DNA of 64,000 nucleotides from Rothia aeria (GCA_002355935.1 AP017895.1:62001-126000); one strand, 5' to 3'; numbered from the stretch's first letter, positions 46,104 to 55,262 are shown. A program made the numbers and translations. Notes: generated from the sequence alone by a model not told the origin.

Positions 46104-47045
46104 TTACTGACCACCATTTTCTGGTGGCACGAGAGGCAGATCATTGGAGAGCAGCCCGCTAATCTGCCACTGCCCGTTCACGTACTTAGCGCGAATTTCA
46201 CCGTTCGTGTGGTAGCGTTTGCCCCAGTCACCCTTACCGGAGTAAGTTTCCTTGGTTACCTCGTGCACCTTGCCGTCCTTCACATAGAAGTCACCATTGA
46301 GCAGCACCAGGTTGTACGCCCACACGTACTCGCCTCCGCTGGATGCCACAGGGTGCGAGCCCACCAGCGTGTACTGCAAAATACTGCCTGCCGCCGTCCA
46401 GTATTTTCCGTCGCGGGTATCGATCAGGTTAGTAGACTTCTTGAAATACAGCTGCTCCGATTCAACGATCGCCGACTGCTCCAGGTAGCGGGCATTACCG
46501 GTCTGCAGTGCATAATCCAGAGAGGTCACCGCGAACGAGATGCTGCTATACAGGCCCCGCTCCGTGCGGTCATTAATGGTGGAGGGCTTCTTCGGCGGGT
46601 AGGTGTTCTGCTGCGGTTTCTCGCGTGTTGCATACTCCTGGCGGGGGCCGGAGCTGTCCACTTCAAGCGAGACTTCCCCAGACAGCTCAGTATGCCCCTC
46701 CCCGGGAGTATTTCCGGATTCAAGAGGGGCAGCGTCCGCGGCGCCGCTCTGGGCTGCGCTACTAGATGCTGCGCCGTTCTGGGCGGTGTCGCTGGATGCG
46801 GCACTGTTCGGTCCCGCCGGCTGCTGCGTACTGGGCTCATTCACCGCAGCCGCAGAACTGCTGGCAGTACCACCACCGGTTTCAGGCCCGTGCGCTGGGG
46901 ACGATGCACTATTTGAAGCACTCGCTGAGGATGAGGCCGCACCCCCTGCGTTTGAGGACGAGCTGCCGCATGCGCTGAGAAAAGCGGCTCCTGCGCCGCC
47001 ACCGAGCAGCAGCAGTGCGGCTCGACGATTAAGATGGGAAGACAT
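46104..47045 (-). CDS. DUF6318 family lipoprotein (copy 2)
   Basis: 313 residues. Twin-arginine lipoprotein signal: LNRRAALLLLGGGAGAAFLS then Cys. The linker is long and Ser/Ala/Asn-rich (about residues 25-115). The domain has YATREKPQQNTYPPKKPSTI, RGLYSSISFAVTSLDYALQT and AKYVNGQWQISGLLSNDLPL, aligned to copy 1. AGGAGG precedes the ATG by seven bases. Copies differ mainly in linker length. Function unknown; exposed on the outer face of the membrane by prediction. Confidence 0.83.
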   Translation of the reverse strand: MSSHLNRRAALLLLGGGAGAAFLSACGSSSSNAGGAASSSASASNSASSPAHGPETGGGTASSSAAAVNEPSTQQPAGPNSAASSDTAQNGAASSSAAQSGAADAAPLESGNTPGEGHTELSGEVSLEVDSSGPRQEYATREKPQQNTYPPKKPSTINDRTERGLYSSISFAVTSLDYALQTGNARYLEQSAIVESEQLYFKKSTNLIDTRDGKYWTAAGSILQYTLVGSHPVASSGGEYVWAYNLVLLNGDFYVKDGKVHEVTKETYSGKGDWGKRYHTNGEIRAKYVNGQWQISGLLSNDLPLVPPENGGQ

Positions 47046-47277
47046 CTTTAGCCTCCTTAGAATCGGTCAATACCGTCACTTTCAGACTAGCCCACATGTT
47101 ATGTGTCACATCATAATTTTCAGGTGTGTCTTTAATAAAACTTCAATGTTACATTCTATGAAATGTAGACTTTTGGCCCAAGCTTGCACAGCACACGCCC
47201 CCTAAAACTCAGGCATACAGCAGAACCCGCTTGGTGCGCCTCCGTGAGGAAGCCGCATCAAGCGGGTTCTGTAACTG
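47046..47277. other. intergenic stretch before tRNA-Arg
   Basis: Promoter region of the DUF6318 copy 2 gene and a hairpin with arms CAGAACCCGCTTG (47221-47233) and CAAGCGGGTTCTG (47259-47271), which probably ends the tRNA transcript on the minus strand. Confidence 0.5.
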
Positions 47278-47350
47278 TGCCCCCGAGACGATTCGAACGT
47301 CCGACACCTTCTTTAGGAGAGAAGTGCTCTATCCCCTGAGCTACGGGGGC
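47278..47350 (-). tRNA. tRNA-Arg (anticodon CCU)
   Basis: The minus strand folds as a 73-nt cloverleaf: acceptor GCCCCCG pairing with CGGGGGC plus discriminator A, D arm GCTCAGGGGATAGAGC, anticodon arm CTTCT-CTCCTAA-AGAAG, T arm with GTTCGAATC. The anticodon is CCT (CCU in RNA), reading AGG. CCA is not encoded. Confidence 0.95.
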
Positions 47351-47429
47351 AACGTTCTCTATTATAGCGGCAACATCACGGCAGTTTTCCACCCGGGCCC
47401 CGGCGCGTCACGCTCACTACAATAGGTAG

Positions 47430-48350
47430 GTGAGTATTTTCATTGACCCGCCCCTCTGGCCGGCACACGGCACTTTCTTCTCGCACCTTATCTCAGACAC
47501 CAGCCTGAAGGAACTGCATGACTTCGCGGCCGCCCACGAGATCAGCCCGCGCGCCTTCGACGCCGACCACTACGACGTGCCGCAGCACCGCTACACTGCC
47601 CTCGTAAACGCTGGGGCGCAGGAAGTAACCGGCACCCAACTAACTCGCATACTCATCCGCAGCGGACTGCGGGTTCCGCTCAAAGAACGGCCCAGTAAGA
47701 TCCGTCCGCGTCTTCTGCGTGCCTGGGAGGCGCTCGCGCCCGGTGCTTCCGCTGTGGGCGCTGACCTGCTTGAGCGGTGGGAGCAGCCGCATCGGGCCTA
47801 TCACAATAGTGTTCATCTTTCAGAGATGCTCGCCGCTCTTACCCTTTTGTACTCCCCTAAGCCGGTGCCGCGCACTGTGCTCTTTGCGGCGTGGTTCCAT
47901 GATGCGGTGTATGAGGCTCAGCCCGGCCAGGATGAGGCCGCCAGCGCCGAATTGGTACGTACCAATCTTATGCCTCTCACCAGAACCGGTGTTCTGACCG
48001 CTGCGGAGGTCACCGCCGCCGCCCAGCTGGTGGAGTTCACCGCCTCCCACCGGGTACCTGAAGAGCTTGCCGGACTGACCGGTGGTGTGCTCACCCGCGC
48101 CGACGCCGATTTTTTCATGGATGCCGACCTTGCGATTCTCGCAGCAGAAACCGCCCGGTATGGCCGTTACATTGCGGGTGTACGCACGGAGTACAGCCAC
48201 TACGGGCCGCAGGCGTTTGCGCAGGGAAGGTCAGGGTTTTTACGGGAGTTCTTAGGCAGAGACCGTATTTTTGCCTCTGCGGCGGGGCATTCGCTGTGGG
48301 ATGCGGCGGCTCGGGCGAATATGGCCGCTGAGCTAGAGAGCTACACCTAA
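47430..48350 (+). CDS. DUF4031 domain fused to HD-domain metal phosphohydrolase-like protein
   Basis: 306 residues from GTG 47430 (AGG just upstream). Residues 1-80 are DUF4031: FIDPPLWPAHGTFFSHLISD, FDADHYDVPQHRY. Residues 95-306 are an HD-type domain: PHRAYHNSVHLSEMLAAL, FAAWFHDAVYEAQPGQDEAA (the HD metal pair), LVEFTASHR and DADLAILA. Such domains often act on nucleotides, but no substrate is known for this fusion. Stands alone on the plus strand beside tRNA-Arg. Confidence 0.85.
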   Translation: MSIFIDPPLWPAHGTFFSHLISDTSLKELHDFAAAHEISPRAFDADHYDVPQHRYTALVNAGAQEVTGTQLTRILIRSGLRVPLKERPSKIRPRLLRAWEALAPGASAVGADLLERWEQPHRAYHNSVHLSEMLAALTLLYSPKPVPRTVLFAAWFHDAVYEAQPGQDEAASAELVRTNLMPLTRTGVLTAAEVTAAAQLVEFTASHRVPEELAGLTGGVLTRADADFFMDADLAILAAETARYGRYIAGVRTEYSHYGPQAFAQGRSGFLREFLGRDRIFASAAGHSLWDAAARANMAAELESYT

Positions 48351-48414
48351 AAGCCCTCTTCTAAAGCGCTCACGTAGTGCTAGCACGGCCCATATAGATA
48401 GGAGCGCGCCCGCC

Positions 48415-48687
48415 TTACTGCTTTTTGTCGTTGGGGTGCTGCGGGCCTTCAGAAGGGCTTTGAGGCTGGTTACTGTATTTCTTACGGTAGATGAATTTAC
48501 CGGTGACCATGCCAATCACGATGCCAATCCCGCCGGTGATAGAGACCCACATGGCGGGGTTGCCAAGAGGAATAGCCAGCAGCAGGCCGATAATAATGCC
48601 TGGTATGGCGCCAGCGACCATGCCGACGGCCAGGTAGGTGAATTCCTGATCGGAGCTACTTTTGGGGCTTTGGTACTGCATGTTCAT
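48415..48687 (-). CDS. small membrane protein, unknown function
   Basis: 90 residues. Polar start, two hydrophobic helices (TYLAVGMVAGAIPGIIIGLL and WVSITGGIGIVIGMVTGKF) rich in glycine, then a basic and polar tail with KKYSNQPQSPSEGPQHP. No family recognised. Confidence 0.65.
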   Translation of the reverse strand: MNMQYQSPKSSSDQEFTYLAVGMVAGAIPGIIIGLLLAIPLGNPAMWVSITGGIGIVIGMVTGKFIYRKKYSNQPQSPSEGPQHPNDKKQ

Positions 48688-48788
48688 TATTCTACCGGGC
48701 GTCCGCTACCCTTCGGTACGCCCCGTGCCCCGCGTGTAGCCCCGACCAGTGTATTCGGGGTCAGCGCGTGATGCGCGGTTTAACATGG

Positions 48789-48816
48789 GGAAGGCACCCC
48801 GTTGGGGGTGCCTTCC
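48789..48816 (-). terminator. hairpin after the NlpC/P60 gene
   Basis: Perfect 12-bp arms GGAAGGCACCCC (48789-48800) and GGGGTGCCTTCC (48805-48816), 30 bases past the stop. Confidence 0.75.
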
Positions 48817-48845
48817 TCCGAGTCTAAATATCTCTAGAGTCGAGA

Positions 48846-49476
48846 TTAGAATGCGGTGTAGTAACCGTCAACCGACATCCAGGAAACCGGGTGCAGCTGG
48901 GTGCCCTGGCTCGGGTTCAGAGCGGAGATCATCATGCCGTTACCAACGTAGATGCCCACGTGGTTGTAGCCGTTCTGGAAGACGATGTCGCCGGGCTGGG
49001 GTTAGCGGTTGCACGCAGTTCGTTCTTCATAGCGAAGGTGTAGGGGGTCAGCTTCACGCCGTGCTGTGCGTAAACGTAGGATACGAAGCCGGAGCAGTCC
49101 CATGCACCAAAGCTGCGGCCGCCCCAAACGTAGCCGCCACCGATGCCGGTCTTAGCGGTTGCTACAACGCCCTCGTGGCCACCGGTTGCGGTCTGCACAG
49201 GAGCGGAGGGGTGGTGGAGCTGGTGTTGGTGGTCTGCTGCTGGCCGAAGCTCGGGGTGGGTGCAACGTACTCGGTCTGGTACTCAGCCTGGGGTGCAACG
49301 TAGTTGGTAGCACCGGTCTGGTAGCTGGTGTAATCAGTCTCGTAGTTGTTGTAATCGTAGCTCAGGTCTGCTGCTGCAGGAACCTGTGCGAATGCGTTAG
49401 CGGGAACGGTGGAACCCACCAGAGCTGCACCAGCGAATGCCACGATACCTGCGTTACGAACGATCTTCTTAGCCAT
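48846..49476 (-). CDS. secreted NlpC/P60 peptidoglycan hydrolase, two frameshifts
   Basis: Wall-acting cysteine endopeptidase. Signal peptide MAKKIVRNAGIVAFAGAALV to NAFA; a Tyr/Asn/Gln/Thr-rich region (DYNNYETDYTSYQTGATNY); the NlpC/P60 domain has GGYVWGGRSFGAWDCSGFVS (catalytic Cys in DCSG), GDIVFQNGYNHVGIYVGNG (catalytic His) and ends VSWMSVDGYYTAF. Two frames must be joined, at 49208-49211 and 48998-49001, each by one base in a G run; then the protein is 210 residues. GGAGG stands 11 bases before the ATG. The leader carries a c-di-AMP riboswitch, so expression should fall with high c-di-AMP, tying wall turnover to osmotic state. Confidence 0.87.
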
Positions 49477-49496
49477 TGTGTATGTTTCCTCCATTG

Positions 49497-49665
49497 CTTC
49501 ACGAGGTGAGCTGTCGGACTCGGGTATGGATTCACCCGGCTACCGAAGTAGCTTAGCCCCTAGGCCCCCTATAAGGGAGCCAAAAATTGGTTCCCCCGCT
49601 CCTGCCATTATGGGTAGATGTTTCACGTTGCGGCGGCAGGACTAAGCGGATCCGCTCCGTGGTGC
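49497..49665 (-). ncRNA. c-di-AMP riboswitch (ydaO-yuaA leader)
   Basis: On the minus strand, in order: CCGCTTAGTCCTG, GGCAGGAGCGGGGGAACCA, GCTAAGCTACTTCGGTAGC, GGGTGAATCC and CCGAGTCCGACAGCTCACCT. These follow the ydaO consensus in sequence and spacing. It ends about 20 bases before the NlpC/P60 start. In Actinobacteria this class commonly controls wall hydrolases. Boundaries are approximate. Confidence 0.85.
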
Positions 49666-50100
49666 CCTCTTACGATTAGGATTTGGACACAGATACGAGA
49701 ATACACAGAAAACTCCCAGCTGTCACATCCCAATCTGAGTTTTTTCTCAAAAAGCTACGGTTTATATACGCAAATCATGGCCCGCAGCGGTCCCTCAAGC
49801 GGTCCCCGCCACCCCCTGTAGACCCTTCTCTGACAAGGGAATTCGATAGATTCAGGGGGTTAAGAGACAGGCAAACCGATGCGTGCATAAATTTTCTTAA
49901 GAAAAACACAGGTGTGCTTTATCTCTTAAATATTTTTCCGATAACAAACAGGCATAATCCCAGGTGAAACCACGTATCCCATAGGAAACAGGCGGCCGGT
50001 AAGGATGCACCTGCCGATGAATATAAAAAATTTGGCTTCGGGCTAAAAAGGCTCAGGTTACCCTCAAGGAACGCTGCCCTTAGGGAAGAGCTTAACAAAT
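49666..50100. other. AT-rich intergenic gap with no certain gene
   Basis: Contains the promoter region of the riboswitch transcript near 49670-49720. The remainder, especially 49690-50060, is AT-rich and differs from the flanks. A 74-residue minus-strand frame (49919-50143) has no ribosome site and overlaps the dtxR terminator, so I do not call it. Confidence 0.45.
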
Positions 50101-50142
50101 AATGCGGGGCGGTGCGGCCAGTTATGGCCGCACCGCCCCGCA
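50101..50142 (-). terminator. terminator of the DtxR-type regulator gene
   Basis: Perfect 19-bp arms ATGCGGGGCGGTGCGGCCA (50101-50119) and inverse (50124-50142), loop GTTA; the minus strand continues TTATTTGTTAAG. Confidence 0.85.
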
Positions 50143-50157
50143 TCCGGCGGCACCGCG

Positions 50158-50853
50158 CTACGAACGCTTCACCACAATAGCGTTGGCAACGTCCTCATCG
50201 AGCGATAGGGAGGTCTCCTCCCCATCTGCACGCACAATCACGTCGTCGTCTTTACCGGCCAGAACCGACACACTGGCACCGAATGAGATACCGGCGTCCG
50301 CCAAAAGCTTGAGAAGCTCAATATCGGTCTGAATCGACTCTGGGAACCGGGAGACAGTAAACCGGTCTTCCGGCCCCGAGTCACGGGCCGCAATCGACAT
50401 GGGCACAGTCCGTTCGTCGTTGTGCTCACTTTCCACGCCCAGCTCTTCAAGACCGGGAATCGCATTTCCGTACGGTGAGAACTTGGGGTTATTGAGCATC
50501 GCCAGGATGCGTTTTTCCACGTGGTCGCTCATCACGTGTTCCCAGCGGCACGCTTCATCGTGCACATACTCAATGTCCAGCCCAATCACATCGGAGAGCA
50601 GGCGCTCCGCCAGGCGGTGCTTACGCATCACCTCGACCGCTTTCTTACGGCCAGCATCGGTGAGCGCCAAGTGGCGGTCAGGCTCAACACTGAGCAGCCC
50701 GTGCTTCTCCATACGGGCAACAGTCTGCGAAACAGTCGGCCCGGAATGCTCCAGACGTTCGGCGATGCGCGCACGCATGGGGGTAATGCCCTCTTCCTCA
50801 AGCTCAAGGATGGTGCGCAGGTACATTTCGGTAGTGTCAATAAGATCGGTCAT
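50158..50853 (-). CDS. DtxR/IdeR family iron-dependent repressor
   Basis: 231 residues. Helix-turn-helix: IDTTEMYLRTILELEEEGIT through RARIAERLEHSGPTVSQTVA near 25-50. Metal-binding and dimerisation: HRLAERLLSDVIGLDIEYVH, DEACRWEHVMSDHVEKRIL, including Glu, Cys and His residues of the primary site (WEHVMSDHVE). The C-terminal SH3-like domain ends IVRADGEETSLSLDEDVANA. The Cys in EACRWEH is characteristic of the iron-specific DtxR group. Likely global iron regulator acting on dps and siderophore genes; a weak match to the iron box lies just upstream (50883-50905), so autoregulation is possible. Confidence 0.93.
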   Translation of the reverse strand: MTDLIDTTEMYLRTILELEEEGITPMRARIAERLEHSGPTVSQTVARMEKHGLLSVEPDRHLALTDAGRKKAVEVMRKHRLAERLLSDVIGLDIEYVHDEACRWEHVMSDHVEKRILAMLNNPKFSPYGNAIPGLEELGVESEHNDERTVPMSIAARDSGPEDRFTVSRFPESIQTDIELLKLLADAGISFGASVSVLAGKDDDVIVRADGEETSLSLDEDVANAIVVKRS

Positions 50854-51025
50854 GCCGCCTGTATCCCTTTTCCCTGCCGACTAGGAAAACCTAGCCTTAG
50901 TTATGATGCTCTTCTGAGTAACTATTATGTACCTTTTTAGCGTGTTTCGCCACGGATTGCGCGGCGCGTCGCCCGAAGCGAACGTCCCGCCAGGTACACC
51001 TGACGGGCCCGTATCGCCACGCAGT

Positions 51026-51761
51026 CTAGCCCTCAGAGTTACGTGCGGCGGAGGTTTTTGCGCGCTTGCGCCCGCCCGATCCCCGCCCGGAGCCCTTACG
51101 TCCGCCGCTCTTCTGCGGGGCGTCCTGCTGCGGAGCGGAATCCCCCTGGGATGCTTTCTGCCCGCCTGCTCGCTGCCGGTTCAGGTTCTTCCGGTTCTGT
51201 GCTTTTCGGGCGCTACGGCGCGCCTTACGGCTCTTGCCGCCGGTTTCGGGTGTCTCAGTATCAGCGTCGAATTGAGGTTCCTCGTCCTCGTACACATCCT
51301 CAGGGTCCGCAGCGAGCGCCTCGTCAAGATCGGCGGTATCAGGCAGCTCCTGAAGGCGCTGCGCCCAAGGAACCCAGTCGGGGCTAGCAGTGCGTCATCG
51401 CCGGGCAGCAGACCAACCTCGCATACGGTCGCCACTTTCGAACGTGGCGCCCGCGCTAATGTGGCGAACCAGAACCACCCCGGTAACCGGGCAGGGTGCA
51501 CTCAAACAGGTGGGTGGTCAAACGGTCCTCTTCACCGCGCAAATGGTGCAGCAGGCCAATGGTGTTTTTGGGGGCGATCTGCTCAATACCGGCCAACGCT
51601 ACGTCTTTGGCCTGCGCCAAGACCGTGTCCACACGGCTGGTGCGGCGGCGCTTATGCGGCTGCCCAAGGGTGGGTTCACCAACCTGCTCGTATGTGTGGT
51701 CGGCAAACGGGTCAAAGCTGGCGGTTTCGGTTGGGTTCTGGTCAATCACCTGTTCAGACAT
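51026..51761 (-). CDS. DUF3027 family protein, two frameshifts
   Basis: Conserved actinobacterial protein of unknown role. N-terminal part: VDTVLAQAKDVALAGIEQIA, RLTTHLFECTLPGYRGW, then FATLARAPRSKVATVCEVGL and LLAPDWVPWAQRLQE. The C-terminal third is acidic (DPEDVYEDEEPQFDADTETP) and then strongly basic (KSRKARRSARKAQNRKNLNR), Gly/Lys-rich at the end. Frames join with one base at 51479-51482 and one at 51380-51383, giving 245 residues. The basic tail hints at nucleic-acid binding, not proven. Confidence 0.8.
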
Positions 51762-52042
51762 ACCACTATTAAAGCATTCTTAAGGTTCGCTGGGAGGGCG
51801 GGGCGGCCTGCCTTGACCTCTTACGTTCACGGTTCGCGCCGGTGTGCCATTATGGCGCGGTTTTCCGCCATTTTTCTGCCCTGATGCAACCTCTTATTCC
51901 TTGCAGAGAATACGGTATGCGCGCTATCGGGCTGGCAAACCTCCGAAGGGAACCTGCAAAAAAGATGTGAATACCGTCCACAACGCCGCAATATTAGTAT
52001 TTCCACCCCGTTAAAGGGGCCTAAACCTGCTACGGTTATGCC

Positions 52043-52300
52043 ATGACTAGCGAACGAGAAACGCCTCTTGAAGTAGCCAATGAGCTCCCCTACACCCGCG
52101 CTATCCGCTGGTTGGGAGTCGGTGGCGGCATCCTCGCACTGCTGTGCACCCTTTCGGGGGTGGCGATGCTAGTACTCAAGTGGGTGGATGCTCATCCTCC
52201 CGCCGTTATGAGCCAGGTTCCCCTGGTGCTGTTCCCCGTCGCTTTCATCGCGCTAATGCTTGCCCTCCTCCTTGCGGTTCTTCGGCGTAAGTCAAGTTAG
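52043..52300 (+). CDS. small two-helix membrane protein
   Basis: 85 residues: polar N-terminus, helices IRWLGVGGGILALLCTLSGV and VPLVLFPVAFIALMLALLLA, ending AVLRRKSS. Ends 49 bases before the response regulator on the same strand and could belong to that operon. No family recognised. Confidence 0.65.
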   Translation: MTSERETPLEVANELPYTRAIRWLGVGGGILALLCTLSGVAMLVLKWVDAHPPAVMSQVPLVLFPVAFIALMLALLLAVLRRKSS

Positions 52301-52349
52301 AGGGCCTTCCGGCCGCGCAACCACATATATACGTCAGAAAAGAGTGAAC

Positions 52350-53054
52350 ATGTCTGCTGAAGCTAAGCTGCTCGTCGTTGATGACGAGTTCAACATTCTT
52401 GAACTACTCGCCACCTCCCTGCGTTTTGCCGGGTTTGAAGTGGTGACCGCCGGAAACGGACGCGAGGCCATTGAGAAGGCCGAACAGGAACAGCCCGACC
52501 TGATTGTGCTTGACGTGATGATGCCGGGCATGGACGGGTTTGATGTGACGCGCCGCCTGCGTGAAGGCGGACGCACCTACCCTGTGCTGTTCTTGACCGC
52601 GAAAGACGCCACCGAAGATAAAGTTGCTGGTCTCTCAGCAGGCGGTGACGACTACGTGACTAAGCCGTTCTCGCTGGATGAGGTGATCGCCCGTATCCGA
52701 GCCATCCTGCGCCGTTCCCGCTCACTGCAGGAGGAAGATACTGCTATTTTGCGGGTGGACGATCTGAGCCTGAATACCGACACCCATGAGGTGTTCCTTG
52801 GCGAGGAGGAGATTGACCTCTCCCCCACCGAGTTCAATCTGCTGCACTACCTAATGCTCAACGCAAACCGGGTGCTGTCGAAGGCGCAGATCCTCGACCA
52901 CGTGTGGGAGTACGATTTTAACGGCGACTCGTCCATCGTGGAGTCGTATATCTCGTACCTGCGCCGCAAGATCGATAACAACCGTGAGGGCCACGAACCC
53001 CTGATCCACACCAAACGCGGCGTAGGGTACATGGTTCGTGGTTCCCGCAGCTAG
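52350..53054 (+). CDS. OmpR/PhoB-type response regulator
   Basis: 234 residues. Receiver: LLVVDDEFNILELLATSLRF, phospho-acceptor Asp in LIVLDVMMPGMDGFD near 54, VLFLTAKDATEDK and the conserved Lys in DDYVTKPFS. Winged-helix domain: IDLSPTEFNLLHYLMLNANR, AQILDHVWEYDFNGDSSIVE, HTKRGVGYMVRG. Close to TrcR-like regulators of Actinobacteria. The sensor kinase follows after about 95 bases. Start 52350 follows AAAAGAG. Confidence 0.94.
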   Translation: MSAEAKLLVVDDEFNILELLATSLRFAGFEVVTAGNGREAIEKAEQEQPDLIVLDVMMPGMDGFDVTRRLREGGRTYPVLFLTAKDATEDKVAGLSAGGDDYVTKPFSLDEVIARIRAILRRSRSLQEEDTAILRVDDLSLNTDTHEVFLGEEEIDLSPTEFNLLHYLMLNANRVLSKAQILDHVWEYDFNGDSSIVESYISYLRRKIDNNREGHEPLIHTKRGVGYMVRGSRS

Positions 53055-53149
53055 GGGCGGTACCTATTAAACTGTTCAACCGCGAACCCGCACAGCAGCC
53101 CCCGGAGGCCCCGGAGGCGGCTCAACAGAATGCCTCCACGCAGAAGCAC

Positions 53150-54626
53150 ATGGGGCGCAGACCCCTTGAGCGTATACCGTTCACGCTGTCGCTGCGCACG
53201 CAGCTGGTGCTGGTGACCTCTGCACTGATTGCTTTGGCGATCGTTGTGACCTCCCTTGTGGCGATTTCGGCGTTGCGCGCGCAGATGGTGCATCAGCTGG
53301 ACGACGAGATGAAGGCGAACTCGGCGAACCTGCTTTCCCTTGTCTCGAACAATAGCCAGCATCCCGTGCAGGAGGCCACGCTCGGTTCGTACCACGTGTA
53401 CCTGCTGGATGAGCACGGCAACACCCTGTACGCGCTCAGCCCCGATACGAGCTCCCGGGACGAGCCGCAAGTAACCGGCTGGACAGCCGATAAAGTGCGC
53501 AAAAATAACGGGGTCGGCACTACTGTTAACTCGGTGGAAGGGTCGAAAGACTGGCGTCTGCTGCCGATGACGCTTAATAACGACACCAGCGTGAACGGGG
53601 TGCACGCCACCTCCATGGTGGTTGCCTTACCCCTGGAGCAAACCAACCAGGTGGTTGCTCTCGTAGGTGTGCTCACCTTCGCGTTCGGGCTGGCCACGCT
53701 CGCCTCGGCTATTGCAATGACGTGGGTGATTGTCACCCGCACTTTCGAGCCGCTGGCGCGCGTGGAGCAGACGGCGGCGAAGATCGCTAAAGGGGATCTG
53801 TCACAACGTATTGAGGACTACAATCCCGGCAATGAGATTGGCAGTCTTGCCACGTCGCTGAACACCATGCTCGCCCAGATCGAGACCTCGTTCAATGCGC
53901 AGGCAAAATCTGAGGCGAAGATGCGCCAGTTCGTGGGCGATGCATCCCACGAGCTACGCACCCCCTGGTGAGTATTCGCGGGTACTCCGAGCTGTACCGG
54001 CAGGGGGCGCTGCCGAATGAGGACGCTGTGGCCACCGCTATGGGCCGTATTGAGGCGGAGTCTAAACGTATGGGGCAGCTGGTGGAGGATCTGCTGACGC
54101 TGGCCCGCATTGATGAGCGCCGGGAATCGAAGCTGGCCCCGTTTGATATGTTCCACCTGGCGGTGGACGCCACCAACGATGCCTTCGCCACCTCCCCCGA
54201 CCGTGAGATTACCCTGGTGGGCCTGACCGACGATGTGGCGCCCTGCTCCGCACCGGTGGTCGGTGATGAGCCGCGGATGCGTCAGGTGGTGGCGAACCTG
54301 CTCACCAACGCCATGCGGTACACCCCTGAGGGTTCGCCCCTTGAAGTTGCGGTGGGTGTGCGGCAGGAGGCCCCGGGGTGCCGCGCGCCATTATTGAGGT
54401 GCGCGACCACGGCCCCGGTATCCACGGTGAGGATCGTGAGCGCGTGTTCGAGCGTTTCTACCGCACCGACACTTCACGCTCACGGGAGACCGGGGGCACG
54501 GGTCTGGGCCTGTCGATTGTGGCCGCAATCGTGGAGCAACACGACGGGCATATCCGTATTGAAGAGACTGATGGAGGCGGGGCCACGTTTGTGGTGTCGC
54601 TGCCGGTTTTGGCGGGCGCTGGCTAA
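53150..54626 (+). CDS. sensor histidine kinase, two frameshifts
   Basis: Membrane kinase partner of the preceding regulator. TM1 LRTQLVLVTSALIALAIVVT; an outer domain of about 120 residues; TM2 VALVGVLTFAFGLATLASAI; HAMP with FEPLARVEQTAAKIAKGDLS; phospho-His in FVGDASHELRTPL; catalytic parts NLLTNAMRYTPEG, VRDHGPGIHGEDRERVFERF and GGTGLGLSIVAAIVEQHDGH. Two joins are needed: one C at 53961-53965 and one G at 54375-54378, giving 492 residues. Coding-like sequence extends upstream of 53150 in frame (about 27 residues, KLFNREPAQQPPEAPEAAQQ) without a normal start codon, so the true start may be further up. Confidence 0.88.
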
Positions 54627-54971
54627 AAGAAGCTGCGGTACATGCGGGGCGCACGGTGACGGTGTAAGAGCCGAACCGTGCGCCCCTTTCGCGTGTGCAG
54701 GGATGTTCCACGGGCTGGTGGTCTGGGCGCCGCTAGCCCCGCAAAGCTTCATATTTCTTCATACTGAGAGGGTCTGTGGGGGTATTCAGGGCTGAAAATT
54801 GAGTTTTATTCTGTGGATAAGCTGGTTTTACGACCAGGTAACGTAAGTTATCCACAGATTTATTTTAATTCATGAAAATATTTTTTGATTCGTTTTAGTC
54901 TTGTAACAAGCGCTTAGGAATTAGGTGCTAGAGGCACAACCAATACATACCCTACTGAAGGAGAACCTATC
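54627..54971. other. intergenic gap between kinase and WXG100 gene
   Basis: Contains the kinase terminator and then an AT-rich stretch (54780-54900) that probably includes the WXG100 promoter. No gene seen. Confidence 0.5.
54646..54689 (+). terminator. terminator of the two-component operon
   Basis: Arms GGGGCGCACGGT (54646-54657) and ACCGTGCGCCCC (54675-54686), followed by TTT. Confidence 0.75.
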
Positions 54972-55262
54972 ATGGCACAGTTCATTGTCGATTCCGAAGT
55001 CATTGCGTCAAAGAGCGCGCAGGCAAAAGCACACGTTGCTTCCATCACCGCAGAGGTGAACGGCATGACTGCTTCCCTGCAGGATTTGCAGAGCTCTTGG
55101 ACCGGCTCGGCCTCGACCAACTTCCAGGGCGTGCTCGATAAGTGGCGTGCAACCCAGCGGCAGGTGGAAGAGTCTATCGCCCAGATTAACGAAGCGCTTT
55201 CACGTGCCGGTGTTAACTACTCCGATACCGAGCAGTCGAACGCTTCGATGTTTATGGGGTAA
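54972..55262 (+). CDS. WXG100 family protein (ESAT-6-like)
   Basis: 96-residue helical hairpin protein of the type exported by ESX/type VII systems. The Trp-x-Gly turn is LQSSWTGSASTNFQG near residue 45, flanked by long amphipathic helices (SKSAQAKAHVASITAEVNGM and VEESIAQINEALSRAG). It lacks a signal peptide. AAGGAG lies eight bases upstream. It ends near a strong terminator, and no EccC, EccD or mycosin gene is in the window, so it is a solitary gene here. Confidence 0.9.
   Translation: MAQFIVDSEVIASKSAQAKAHVASITAEVNGMTASLQDLQSSWTGSASTNFQGVLDKWRATQRQVEESIAQINEALSRAGVNYSDTEQSNASMFMG

Noticed and set aside
49919-50143. Possible 74-residue membrane protein on the minus strand
   Set aside because: No ribosome site; it starts inside the dtxR terminator hairpin and has no recognisable features.
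53940-54400. Programmed ribosomal frameshifting in the sensor kinase
   Set aside because: No slippery heptamer or following structure, and the same kind of single-base loss occurs in many unrelated genes.
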